Assembly: GCA_934045905.1 (NCBI GenBank)
Contig: OW203762.1
Coordinates: 14,664,345 to 14,728,344 of the forward strand
Length of the DNA stretch: 64,000 nt
Reading direction: 5' to 3'
Source of the DNA: Leuctra nigra
Taxonomy: Eukaryota; Arthropoda; Insecta; Plecoptera; Leuctridae
The notes under the pieces were generated by a model that worked only from the letters and a program-made list of their open reading frames with translations, ran no database searches and had not been told where the DNA came from. The translations under genes and the position numbers were made by a program. The first letter of the stretch is position 1. Each line of letters opens with the position of its first letter. Of this stretch, positions 1 to 11,230 are shown in pieces.

Positions 1-1559
1 CTTACCCCATCATGTGAAATTGTTCCATTTTGATTACTGTTTGGAAATGTGTTGTGTAATAATTGATGGCTATTCAGAGAGTACCAATTGGAATCATCTG
101 ACCAACGGATGTTTAGAACCTGTCGACAATTATTATTGCAACGTGAGACTATAATTATAGGCTCAAAATCAAGGTTACATTTTCATACTTTTAGTGAGCT
201 ATACCAAACGTATTTTCTAGAATTGTTTCATTATTTAAATCAAGCTCATCAAATCACTCTGCTCTTCAGAAAACACACTAAGAATAATTCGAGTAGAAAA
301 ATGATTGTTAAATCAATAAGGGATTAAAACTATTGCACAATATCCTATCCTGAAAGTGTTATACCTCTAGATCTGAAGAAAATCCTCTGAACATCATATA
401 AGAATAAATTTGTGGAATACAATATCGCGTTAAATAGTGTTCCAAAATGGGTCTAGTTTTCGAATATCCAATCTACGTTTCCCAATATTGAATATTATAA
501 ATCCAGTTTTCGAAAGGCGTGAAGGAATCCTCATCGACTGCTAATCTGTACCGAGTAGATTGCAATGAGACTCAGTAGAATTCAATGAGACTCAGTAGAT
601 AACTGCAATACTGCATTGTAGTTGGCACATGCGCTAATCAGTAGCCTCATTAGAGAGTAAATCGAGGGAAGAGATTACAATACACTTTGTTATAGCTGAC
701 ACCTGTTGTTACAATACACAGCTATAGTTATGAATACCACTTCATTATTTACTCAGATACAGCTGATAATGTCCCCATAAATGTATTGTCAATAGTCGTG
801 CACTATTTGATAATATACTTATTATACTGACTTATTAATTACTTATTTTAAAAACTTTTGGCAAATCATTTAGTAATATTTTAAATCAGTAAATTTGAAT
901 GTTTCGTCGTGTAATGGCACAGCTTCTTCAAGGATATCAACAGAAAATGTCTGTGCAACATTGATTAATATTGTATTTATAAATAAACAATTTACCAATG
1001 TTGTCACATGAATATTCAATATTGAATATTCTCAATATTCAAGCATGCGAAATGTCAATTATTACATTGCTAATACTGTGTCATATAGAATGAGTATTGT
1101 TGACTGCAGAACATTAATTTTTATGTTTCATACATTTTATATTCAATGTATTTTGACCCTCCTAGAAGCATACATTGAAATCCAAGTTTAATAAATAATA
1201 AATACAAATTGGGCAACAATGCAAAACTTTTTACACGTACTCGTATACGTCTATATTAAAGTCCACCTGGTTTTTGAATTTAGAATGGCCTAAATGTTGT
1301 AAAAAGTACGGATTATTAAAAGAACATAATTTTTAATTCCGTTTGACATCAAAGAAGAATTTTAACTTTCACAGCTTGACTGAAGCAATTAAATTAATCT
1401 TTGAAAGTATTTTGGAGGTTCATGTGTACTTAGGGTAAAGTGTTTTACTTGCTCTTTCCCAGCAGCAGTGAACTTTGAAAGTACATTCAATAAACACCAT
1501 TCAAACTAATTACTTTTCCACAAAATTCGCATCACATTCATGAGATAATTTGAATATAT
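1..1559. other. intronic/flanking AT-rich stretch
   Basis: No gene seen. It contains a perfect 22-bp AT palindrome at 1010-1031 and related aatatt repeats. The short ORF at 88-327 has no recognisable content. Confidence 0.5.
1010..1031. repeat. 22-bp perfect palindrome
   Basis: The left half gaatattcaat is exactly mirrored, on the opposite strand, by the right half attgaatattc; further aatatt copies sit just downstream. Confidence 0.85.
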
Positions 1560-1920
1560 TCCCAATTACTGTACAGAAGTGTTTAACCGGACCTCATCAC
1601 GTAATAGTTTGGTGTTTTGTTGTTGTTACATGATCTCGCACGAATAGCCGTCACATGGTGACAGACCGGTGGTACGTCTCGCGTTTGCCGAGATCCACCG
1701 CCCGCTCAACATGCACGGTCATGCGTTGTGTACCTCATATAGGCGGCAGTGACAACATGGCGGACGATTTGTGCACACGTGTGTGGGATCCGGATATAAT
1801 CCAGTTGCAATCAACTGTGTGATTGCGGTTAAGATAAGCCGCCATTTTAATTGAGGATTATTGATGTGATCAATTTTATTAATGGAAATAATCGATTGGC
1901 CGATGAATTGGTGAGGTTTT
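1560..1920. promoter_or_regulatory. GC-richer islet with clustered factor motifs (candidate enhancer)
   Basis: This locally GC/CpG-rich patch sits in AT-rich flanks. It carries an extended E-box (cacacgtgtgtg, 1775-1786), a Runx-like tgcggtta, a GATA core (agataag), two YY1/Pho-like ggcgg/gccgccatttt sites, and several TAAT/ATTA homeodomain cores with atcgat and atcaat. There is no ORF of note. Inferred to be regulatory from motif density only. Confidence 0.35.
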
Positions 1921-2289
1921 GCAAAGCATTTTAATCTTCAAGCATTTTGATAAAAGCCAAATGGATAACGATTTATTGAACGGCTTCGTTTTGTTACAGC
2001 TGTCGATTCCTTTTATATTTTAAAAGATTTCCAAATAAATTACTCTTCCAGTCAGAATTTGACAAAAGCTTGTCTTGAGAAAGCATTCAATTACATCTAG
2101 TGAAACGATTTTTATGAAAAAAGTTAAAATGATATATTGTCATCTACAGAAAACGTTAAAATGGCAGTGACAAATTGGAAAATCAAGACAGAAAATCAAG
2201 CGATGTCCCATTGTTTATGAGGAAGTTGAATAGCTATTTGAGCGAGCGAAGCGAGCGACTCCATTTGGCTCTTTTAGCACGGACCTCTG

Positions 2290-2312
2290 TTTTTTTTTTT
2301 TTTTTTTTTTTT
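2290..2312. repeat. poly-T run (23 T)
   Basis: Followed by gtttttgtttttg, compatible with an ageing poly-A tail of a minus-strand retroposed sequence. Confidence 0.9.
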
Positions 2313-3422
2313 GTTTTTGTTTTTGTATGCTAAAGGAAGCAATAGAAGTCGCACCGTTTCACCGATCGACCTGAAATTTTGCACACATGTAAAGACAACC
2401 TTCTCTGTTTGCAGACCCAATTTTTTTTTGAAATCCATCCATTGGTTCATTGTTAAAATAAGTATCTCCTGATAGCCTAAAAAATGAAAATGGTCTTCGA
2501 GAAATGTGATCAAACTCATATTTAGCATGGTCAGTAAGACCAACAATGTCACTTATTTTACAAATTTTCAGCCGAATCTGTCAAGAAAGTATGCACTTAT
2601 TGACATTTTTAATAGCTGTCAGAAATGAAACATTGAAAATGAATGTCTTTCCAATGCAACTGAATCTGATTTGCTTTAGGTACAAGAGTGTTTTGATGGT
2701 ATGTACACTTTTTTAGTGAAAAGCAGATATTTTTATGTTTATTGAGTTGATCAAATTTGAATAATTCAATTTGGATCATAGTTTCCAACAAATCATTTCG
2801 AGTTTTTAAGGACCTTGATTGTCTTTTCGTCATTTTCGTAGTTCTGATGGCCGTGCCTCCCGTGTTTCTACTTGGCTGATTTTGCATCCAGGAGGGATTA
2901 GAAACATAAGCTCACATTTCAATATCATTGAGTGGCGTTTGTTCTCTTCTAGCGTTCACACGTCATTCCAAATCTCTACTGCATTTTGCTTCTTTTCGTT
3001 GATAATTTTGGCAATTTGGTGTACTTTGTGAAGGTATTAGTAAAATTGAATCGCTTTTAAAGCATAGATATTAGGTATCTACAGTTTTTGTCCAGGGGAT
3101 TGATTATTTCAAATTATTTTCTTCTTGGAAACGTTGGATTCATTCCGTTTCTAAACTAGGTAGTTACTATTTTACCTGATCCGTTTTTTTGTGTGGAACT
3201 TTGATTCCTTTCGCTTATTAGTTGAAAGGTGTTTACTTTATTTTCATATTTGCGAAGTTTTGTTCAAGATTCATTTCGTAACATTACGACATTGAATACA
3301 TTACGTCTTTGAGCACACATTTCGTGCATTTCAAACATTGATCACACAAATATTATTGTACTTTAATTAGGTAGGTACTCTACTTCTTACTTTTTCATTA
3401 CCTATCTTATCCCTATTTAAAC

Positions 3423-3653
3423 ATGCCGAAAAATGGAAAGACTTCTGCTAGAATGAAAGCCATAAAGGCGAAAAAGCGTCTGCGTGAAATTGAAGATCAA
3501 GAAACTGACGAAGCTAAATCTAAAAGGTTGAAACAAAATGTCGTTAATAATAAAGCATCAAGGAGCAAAGAGACCCCCGACCAGACTGCTGCAAGGAGAT
3601 ACTCAAACAATCAACGCAATACCCGCTCTCGTGCAGCGGGTATTGCCGATTGA
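3423..3653 (+). pseudogene. small Lys/Arg-rich ORF, probable 5' fragment of a transposon gene
   Basis: This 76-codon ORF follows an AT-rich leader and starts MPKNGKTSARMKAIKAKKR. It is very basic throughout and ends in a TPDQTAARRYSNNQRNTRSR segment. Basic N-terminal stretches with TPE.AARR-like repeats and a SRAA end are typical of the start of proteins from some eukaryotic DNA transposons, Helitron-type elements among them; I cite this from family memory, not from a search. The ORF stops abruptly and no downstream catalytic domain follows, so it would be a truncated relic. It lies inside the repeat block at 2240-4070 and shows no splice link to cpo. Low confidence that it is translated. Confidence 0.35.
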
Positions 3654-4400
3654 CCGACCAACTAAAAACTTCGCATGGTAATTGGTAGCAACATTTAAGG
3701 TATTTTTGCCAATTTTCAGTCTAATTTGTAGTTATTTTCAAAAGTTTATCATATCATATGAGTGGTCCCAGGTATATTGTTTGAAGGATATCATGTGATT
3801 TTTGAAACTTAACAATGAACCGTTCAATCAAAGGTTTAATCGATCAACTTAAAACTTAGCAAGGTTATTGGGACCAATATTTTTGGAAATTTTGGAGATA
3901 TTTATACAAGTCTGTGACGAAATTCAAGAATTATTGGCTTTTAATGACATTTTCGATAGACATAATTTCGGTTCGAGGTGTTGCGTGTATCCGTGCTCGC
4001 TCATCAACGCGTTACTCAGAGCGTTTTCCTAGTACTTAATATACATTAGAAGTGCAGAAAGAAATGTGATATAGTCCTTTGACAATTTCCAATTATAATG
4101 ATTGAAAAGAATATCTATGTCCCTTGTCAAAACTGCCCCGAAGCGCGAGTCGAAAACGCCATTGTGAAAATGCTCGGATCACAAATAAACAACGAGCAGC
4201 AGACAATACTTTTCTATCAGAACTGTCAATGAAAAGAGAACACATAAGGTAACTTTACCTCGAGCTGCATAACCGCTTTCAGTGATGTGGAAAATCACGT
4301 TATTTTCCTTTTACAAAATATGATAACACTAAAAGTTTGTCGAGGAAAACTTTTAATACAAATGAAATTATTCTATTTTCATTTCGAGGCTAGTAATCTC

Positions 4401-4603
4401 ATATCCCAGAAAAAAACACTCCGTGTAAAAAAGGCAGCCAAGTCTCTTTACTTTAAAAAAATTCAACACCGAAAAGGAGTGATATCAAAAAAGGAGCCAA
4501 GTCAATGACATTTCCAAATATTTAATCGTATCTTTGAAATAAAAGTATAAACACCGAGAAATACTTTACAAAAGGACTTGGCGCATCGTTTTTTTAAAGA
4601 CAT
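4401..4603 (+). repeat. left arm of 203-bp inverted repeat
   Basis: Exact reverse complement of 5483-5685. Confidence 0.9.
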
Positions 4604-4798
4604 CATTCTATCCTAAAAGTGGAAAGAAATTTACAAGTAGGTACATTTTCCTCTTTCTATTAGAGCCAGAATCTATGAATCAAGCTACTTTTAGTAATGA
4701 CTATTTTATAGTTTTGTCAATGGCGATAGAAGCATGATTTTATGCTGTAATATATAAGTAATATAAGGGTGAAAGAATTACATAACAATTGGAAGTGG

Positions 4799-4988
4799 TG
4801 AGAATGTAGGTTTCTTTGGAAAACTTCCATGGAGTCAGGAGTCAGGATCCTCCTCAGTGTGTTGTGTCTAATGTCCGCCCGTCCGATCGTGTAGCTCAGT
4901 TGGTAGAGCTCTCGCCCGGCAAGTGAGAGGTCCCAAGTTCGTGCCCCGGTTCGGTCGGATATTTTTCACAACACACATCCCTTCATAT
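4799..4988 (+). mobile_element. tRNA-derived retroposon (SINE-like) with 13-bp target duplication
   Basis: Flanked by identical 13-bp direct repeats caattggaagtgg at 4786-4798 and 4989-5001, the mark of retroposition. It holds a tRNA-Ala-like core at 4882-4959. That core has an acceptor-like tccgatc/ggtcgga pair with one wobble, an intact A-box-like tagctcagttggtagagc, an anticodon stem ctcgc/gtgag around loop ccggcaa, and a degraded T stem. A 10-bp inverted repeat (gtgtgttgtg 4857-4866, cacaacacac 4967-4976) brackets the core. No poly-A tail. It inserted inside the foldback element's spacer, so it is younger than that element. Confidence 0.65.
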
Positions 4989-5482
4989 CAATTGGAAGTG
5001 GGCCATACATATTCTTGCAGTACTGTTAATATGGCGATATTAGACTGGTATCTTTTCATAATTTGATCTTGACTGAAGGAAATCATGAAACGTTGTCAAA
5101 TAACTACTAACTAATGGAACACAATTATATATTTTTGAAGTGTCAAGTGTATAAAGTTAAATTTTTTAATAGAAATTCAATATGACTGTCTTCTTTGTGA
5201 AATGTATTTTTATAAAATGTGTATTAATAGAAATTGTTACATGATGAGAAGGTATAACGCATGAGACTTAATTATATTCACCACGAAACAATATTACGAA
5301 GATAACTATTGTGTATATTTATAGAAAGCATAGACAACAAGTTTCATAGCGTATATATTCATATAGAAAATATTTTACAGAAGGTATGTATAATATGTAC
5401 CTAATTGAAAGATGTTTCCCTATTATTCTAAACATTCAAAATGACGGTTGTATATAAATGGCACATGCTTATGAATAGAAAA

Positions 5483-5685
5483 ATGTCTTTAAAAAAACGA
5501 TGCGCCAAGTCCTTTTGTAAAGTATTTCTCGGTGTTTATACTTTTATTTCAAAGATACGATTAAATATTTGGAAATGTCATTGACTTGGCTCCTTTTTTG
5601 ATATCACTCCTTTTCGGTGTTGAATTTTTTTAAAGTAAAGAGACTTGGCTGCCTTTTTTACACGGAGTGTTTTTTTCTGGGATAT
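5483..5685 (-). repeat. right arm of 203-bp inverted repeat
   Basis: Exact reverse complement of 4401-4603. Confidence 0.9.
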
Positions 5686-5849
5686 CACTTCTTTTGTTAG
5701 TTTATTCATACAGCTTGTAGCACAGCTTGTGTCCGTGCAAGAACTTATTTCTTTAAAAAAATACGCCTATGCCGATTTGGATACTTAGAAAAGTTGCGTT
5801 TGGTATATAAGATTAAAATAATTATCCAAGAAGAATAGCTTTAAGTTTC

Positions 5850-6410
5850 GTTACAATCGGTCCAGCCGTTTTCGATATATGACGTCACTTCCGGTTTTAG
5901 CAATGGCGGCCGAAAATAATGTCGTCTTGAATTCATAATTATTACTCCTACACATTTCCAAAATTTGGTTGCAATCGGTACAGCCGTTTTTGATATATGA
6001 CGTCACTTCCGGTTTTAACAATGGCGGCCGAAAATAATGTCGTCTTGAATTCATAATTATTAGTACAACACATTTCCAAAATTTGGTTGCAATCGGTACA
6101 GCCATTTTCGATATATGACGTCACTTCCGGTTTTAACAATGGCGGCCGAAAATAATGTCGTCTTGAATTCATAATTATTAGTACAACACATTTCCAAAAT
6201 TTGATTGCAATCGGTACAGCCATTTTCGATATTTGACGTCACTTCCGGTTTTAACAATGGCGGCCGAAAATAATGTCGTCTTGAATTCATAATTATTAGT
6301 CCAACACATTTCCAAACTTAGGTTGCAATCGGTACAACCGTTTACGATATATGACGTCACTTCCGGTTTTAAAAATGGCCGCCGAGAACACTGCAACCTT
6401 GAATTTAAAA
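5850..6410. repeat. 118-bp tandem repeat, about 4.8 copies
   Basis: Copies start at 5850, 5968, 6086, 6204 and 6322, an exact 118-bp step. Each contains caatcggt.cagccgtttt, then tgacgtcacttccgg, then aatggcggccgaaaa and a gtcgtcttgaattcata block. Copies are nearly identical, while the flanks decay to partial units. Minus-strand ORFs of 70-90 codons through the array simply echo the repeat and are not genes. Confidence 0.92.
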
Positions 6411-7090
6411 TTATTTACAAAGTACGTTTACTTATATCTATTTTAAAGTATAAAGTGGTGAATTTAGCGTCATTTAGCATATTTATGACGTCATTTCCGG
6501 TATAGGTCATAAAATGTGTGACGTCATTTCCGGTTTCGATATTTGAATCATCAAATATTACTGATTACGTAAAGTTGACCGTCTAAATCGTTTAGCGCTG
6601 GTTTTGTTCTAATCTGTTTAGCCGTTTTTGAGACATGATGTCACTTCCGGTTTCAAAATGGCGGCTTCCGGTTGGTTTTATAACAAGTCAAATGAAATAT
6701 CAAAAGTACAAACGTTACATAAATATCAAGACAATCGGATCAACAGTTGTTGCTGAAATGCAAATCGATGTATATTAAATTTCATGACGTCATTTCCGGT
6801 TTATTTAAAATAATGTTCAGTCTTTTGATATTGATAATCCATATAGATGACCGTCTGAAACGATTGGCGCAAATTTCGTTCCGATCGGTCCAACCGTTGA
6901 CGAGATATGACGTCACTTCCGGTTTCAAAATGGCGGCACAAAAAATTCATGGGGACAAGGTTAAATCAGACGCCAAAAGTGCACACGTGGTAAAAATGTT
7001 AGATCAATCGGTTCAGCCGTTTAGGCTGTGGCCTGTTTACCGGATTTTAGCTCCAGCCTACTACTATGATTACTGATTATGAAAACCGCC
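6411..7090. repeat. diverged relatives of the 118-bp unit
   Basis: Five more tgacgtca.ttccgg motifs occur here (6486, 6519, 6636 as a one-base variant, 6785, 6908), with interspersed ccgttt and aatggcggc pieces but no strict period. It looks like decayed flanking copies of the same element. The 109-codon ORF at 6747-7076 runs through repeat sequence and is not considered a gene. Confidence 0.65.
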
Positions 7091-9700
7091 CTAAAACACT
7101 GTTTTCACGGCCCTCTAGCGCGCAAAGGGCGTAACCTATTGTTCCCAAATTTGGTATATGTTGTAGGGTGGGCCATAGCTCGAAATTAAGATATTTCGCA
7201 ACAATGTGAGATTTCTCAATTTTAAGATCCAGTAGGCCGAAAATGCCACTTTGATGCTTACAGTAAAAGTGGGTTTGCTCCAGCCTTTATATGAGAGTGT
7301 GCGCGCGCCGTACGACTTGGCTGGCGTGGAGCGACCGCTCCACTAGATCAAGAAGCTTAACTTTAGCATTTAGAAATGGTGGAATTTGACTTTGATGTCC
7401 AGGTTGTTCGCAGAGTAAAAACAAATGCAAAAGAAAACCTGCCTTCTTGTCTGTCTTTGACAAACAAAGTAAGAAAATCGAATCTCCTGGAAAAATCTTC
7501 GAGTGAAGAAGGAACACATAGCTCGGAGGCGTGTAGATGAAGAAATAGGAGCGATTTTATTTTATGTTTCCACTTATCCCACTATTTCCTCTGTGAGCAA
7601 CACGAGCTGGGCGACTAATAGGAAAGATATTGCGAAATCTCGCCATATCATTGAAGCTTCTAGCGACGAGTGGCAGGCAGTCAAGAAGAAAGCACCTCCA
7701 AAAGCGAAGAGAAGAATGCTTTTGCTGAATGTTGACCTTGAATGGTCGCTTTTTACGCGTGTTAAGAATGGAATTTGAACTTTTACTTCAAAACGAGAAC
7801 TTAAATTTCATGATTTTGTGGAATTCCACAATATTCTTTATATCTCTTGTAAAAGAAAGTCTTTCAGTAACCATTGTTAACTAACATAAACACAATTAAA
7901 TGAGAAACTCATATTTGTCACAGAAAAAAATTTGAATATATTATCTTACTGAGGAGCTGGTAAATAACTGAAACCCGTTTTAATTCCATGCCATTTTCTT
8001 TTTGATAGGTGTTTTAACACTTCTGTACTGAACTCTTACCGGTACAATACACGATCAAAGCTCAATGATAATTCATCTCATTGAATCTTATTCTGTAAAA
8101 CAAAGTCCAAAGACAGGAAGTTCGCAGAGCTTTGATCCTAACAATCTCCAGAGTTTCTCCTTAAAATCCATTTAAACAAGTTAGCACAATAAATGCGTAC
8201 AATACCATTTCACCTCCCACGAACCGCGCAACTAGATTGCCGTAGCAACTGTTCTGTTCACAAGCAAACAGTCGAGCAACGAGGCTTGCATTCCGGAGGC
8301 TAAATGAAATTGCCAACCCTCTTCGCGAGGTGAAATTTTGTTTGATATTCACTTCCACCTTCTATTACAGGATTGCCAACTCTCTAAAAGAACATTTCTT
8401 CAACTTCCATTCGGAAACGCGATATTTTTCGGTTACAAGAAAGAGTTGATGAAAACGCACAAAAGCGAATATTAAAATTGAATTCGCATTAAGTAATTAA
8501 TTATTAGATTACGTTTCTTCCCTCAACCGCATGGGATTATATTTCGTAAGGGCAGTTTCAAAACCGGCTGTTAATTGGTATCTTGAAACTCATTTCCAAC
8601 GAAGGGATCTGCTCGTTTGCTCAACCACTTTTCCACTTGTTTAATATGTGAGTTTTACTTATGTGGACTACATATCACATTTTTTTTAATTCCATTAAAC
8701 CAACAAAATAGTATGTACCTATCTTTCATATTCAATCCTCAATTTATTCAAAATGATTGCATAATTCCAAACAACATTCCAGCTACATTCTGTGTTAATT
8801 TGTTTTAAAAATAAATTTACAAAGCGCCCAGACAAACTATGTGAAATTGGATTCATGTAATTTCATCCTTGTTCATATACACGAATGGTAATTGGTCAGG
8901 GAAAACTATTTCAATATACAGGAGACAATTATTACATGTCAATACTGTAAACTACGCGGCAACTAACTGCTCTCTGGTGGCGTTCTCCTGAAATAACAGC
9001 AATAGTTTTCCAAGCGAAGACCTATCGAATTGAAAGATAATATTGACAGGGCGAGACAGCGGCAGCAACGCCATCGGCCTCTTTCATGGGACTTGCCTTG
9101 TGAATATTAAACAGACGCACCAGAGAATATACTATGGGCGAAATCTTCGGGAAAAGAGCGAGTTCACAATATACTTAAGAGTTACAAAATGTAGAAATGT
9201 GGTTATCTAAATCGCATCAAACTCTCTTGGATTGACATTTTAAATCATTATTCGTATGAATAACAATTTCCAACCATGTCAACTTCGTACATTGTCCACT
9301 ATTCACATCCAGAACTCGTCAATAAAATGTAATACAATTATTATTTTCATAAATAGTTATCCGAATTGCTTGAATGCATCAAATTATGGTTTACTTAGCG
9401 TAATGTTTTAAAATGTAAAATGAACACAATCTTACATTTTGTTATCTGAAACCTTAATGTAATTTCGAGCGTGAAATTGTAAGTTTCTTAACTTATTCAT
9501 TCTTACAAGTGGAAAACTTATTTAATTATTAAAAGGAAACTTTAAGAAAATAGTACAAATAAATTGAAAATAAAATTGAAATTTGACAAACTCTGACATA
9601 ATATCAAAGTTATTAATTAATTTTAAGTTATGAATTAGCAGTTCTAAATATTTACTTCCTTTAAAATATGTGGGTGTCAAAATGTGCCACTTTCGTTTAG
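7091..9700. other. gene-free stretch
   Basis: 7091-7800 is compositionally distinct (gggccatagctcgaaa..., short ORF 7503-7778) and may be further transposon debris. From 7801 on it is AT-rich with no recognisable features. Confidence 0.4.
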
Positions 9701-9759
9701 CAAGGAGTCACGAAAAAACCGCAAGCTCTTAAAGTATTTAGTAGTCTAAAACTCATCTG

Positions 9760-10140
9760 AGAGACCCAGGTTATGTGACACATGCTCCGCATCTGAGTTA
9801 GCTCGAACAAAGTGCTGCACGTTCGAAAGTCATATCACTTGGCATTAGGGGTTGAATTTCCACCGGAAGTTACGTTCAGTGGAAGTGACGTCATTTAGCG
9901 CCACCCTGGCGCTATCATTGGCGTCGAGCTAGCAGTACTATACAGGTGCTACGTGTCGCCGTAGATAAGGGAAATGTGGAGTAAATAGTCGGGCGAGAAG
10001 TCGAGGGATAATGTTGTGCTCTGCGGGAAACCGGAAGTGACCACGGGAATGTCCTGGAGGCGTCGATAAGGAACCACAAATCATAGGAAGCGGGAGGAAG
10101 CGGGATCAAAGAGGATGAAAATAGCATCGACGAAGGTGAA
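9760..10140. promoter_or_regulatory. GC-richer islet with a CRE/ETS composite site
   Basis: It contains ggaagtgacgtca (9881-9893), the reverse complement of the composite found in the 118-bp array, next to an isolated caccggaagt. A tagcgccaccctggcgcta inverted pair lies at about 9896-9915. Minus-strand ORF 9915-10127 is unremarkable. Confidence 0.3.
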
Positions 10141-10639
10141 AAGAAATCTATATTTTTATTTAGAATAAAAGCGATAACATAAAGAACGAACTTCTCTTGG
10201 CGAGTTATGTAATTGAACCAAGTTGCTATGCCTACCTAGTTTGAAAATAGAAGGGGAAATTAGTTGGTTTTCACAGTTGTCTTCGGCAATGACTCAAATT
10301 AGTTACAATGTTAATTCCTATACAATTTATGCTTCGTCTAGCAACTATTAATTGATAATATTCTATAATTTTCTATGTCTTCTATGTCTATAACAATACT
10401 ATAATAAGATTTACGTTCGTATTCTCTCACTATTATTGACATAAAGGAACATCAGTAAAGGTTACTGTTCGGTCCGCCGTACACCCTTCTGCTCTTCCAC
10501 CCCTACAGAAGCCTATTGTTATAATAGACCTACACATATGTCACGCGAATCGGCTGGAATGCCAAGAGCCATGCATCAAGCTAAGATAATCATAGGATCG
10601 ATAAAACTCAGCTAGTTTTCACAAACACTGTCTATTATT

Positions 10640-10930
10640 CAATCAACTCTCCCCCTCCCCCGACGTTAATTTCACGTGTCACTCTCCGCTCGACCGCCCC
10701 CCCCCCCCTGGCGTCGGGACGCTAGTTGAAGACGTCGAGAGAGCAACAGCAGTTTGCCGGCGTCGCCTCCCGACGTTTCAATTCCACGTCGTCTCATTCA
10801 CGCTCTCCCGAGGACGCCTCCCCCCCCCCCATGACCCCCTCGGAGACGCATTCCAGTCGCCAACACACAACAAACAAACACAGATCTACAATACTCAACA
10901 ACAATACGTACAGATGCTCGCAACAATAGG
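10640..10930. other. CpG-rich islet with two poly-C runs
   Basis: C runs of 12 (10697-10708) and 11 (10820-10830) flank cgtcg/gacgtc-rich sequence. A 67-codon Ser/Thr-rich ORF at 10726-10929 looks compositional. No splice-supported exon seen. Confidence 0.4.
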
Positions 10931-11054
10931 GGATCCTGGAAAAAATGTAACAATGGTCTGAACATTACTCAACCACAATATACACACTTACGTAAAAAGT
11001 TGATTCATTTCATTTGAAAAAATATAAATTTGTATCTTTTTCTTACTGAAAGCT

Positions 11055-11230
11055 AATTCTTGAGATTCACTAGTGAATCTCAAGAAAAAGCTTTTTGAAA
11101 CCTTTTACGTTTGCATCGTAGAAACTTGAAAAAGTGGACAACTATTGCTTATTCTTCAAACTTTTTACGTTTTAAACGATGAAAACATTTACATAGTTTC
11201 AAAACGTGAATCTCAAGAATTGGCCCCCTG
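11055..11230. mobile_element. foldback MITE, family B copy 1
   Basis: The right terminus ctcaagaattggcc... and the centre gaca(a/g)ctattgctta(t/g)...ttcaa.cttttt-acgttttaaac match the element at 62259-62423. The left end carries a 26-bp perfect palindrome (11059-11084, cttgagattcac-ta-gtgaatctcaag), as if its terminus had been duplicated in inverted orientation. No coding capacity. Confidence 0.7.

Larger units (their letters stand above)
2240..4070. mobile_element. decayed transposon block with poly-T tail
   Basis: It begins with the low-complexity motif gcgagcgaagcgagcg (2242-2257), then a 23-T run (2290-2312) with gttttt repeats. That is what a minus-strand poly-A tail would look like. 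Next comes a phrase of the type caccgatcgacctgaaattt (2359-2378). Two diverged copies of a related segment occur at about 3650-3720 and 3838-3900 (gacc(g/-)aac...aaaactt.gca.ggt.attg). A short basic ORF lies between them. No intact transposase or reverse transcriptase is visible; the family is unknown to me. Confidence 0.5.
4401..5685. mobile_element. foldback element with identical 203-bp inverted arms
   Basis: The left arm 4401-4603 and right arm 5483-5685 are exact reverse complements over 203 bp with no mismatch or gap that I can find. The outer termini read atatcccagaaa...tttctgggatat. Each arm holds three ccaagtc/gacttgg motifs as subterminal repeats. The 879-bp centre has no transposase ORF and contains a nested tRNA-derived retroposon. 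The target duplication is ambiguous because the terminal atat is itself palindromic (TA or ATAT possible). This is a nonautonomous DNA-transposon/foldback structure; the superfamily is not assignable by eye. An assembly or recent-inversion origin of the exact identity cannot be excluded. Confidence 0.75.

Noticed and set aside
4882..4959. Functional tRNA-Ala gene
   Set aside because: T stem mismatched, five bases instead of two between acceptor and D stem, C33 in the anticodon loop, and it lies inside a retroposed insert with target duplications.
5851..6396. Overlapping 70-90-codon minus-strand ORFs
   Set aside because: They are the reading frame of the 118-bp tandem repeat, with no gene-like content.
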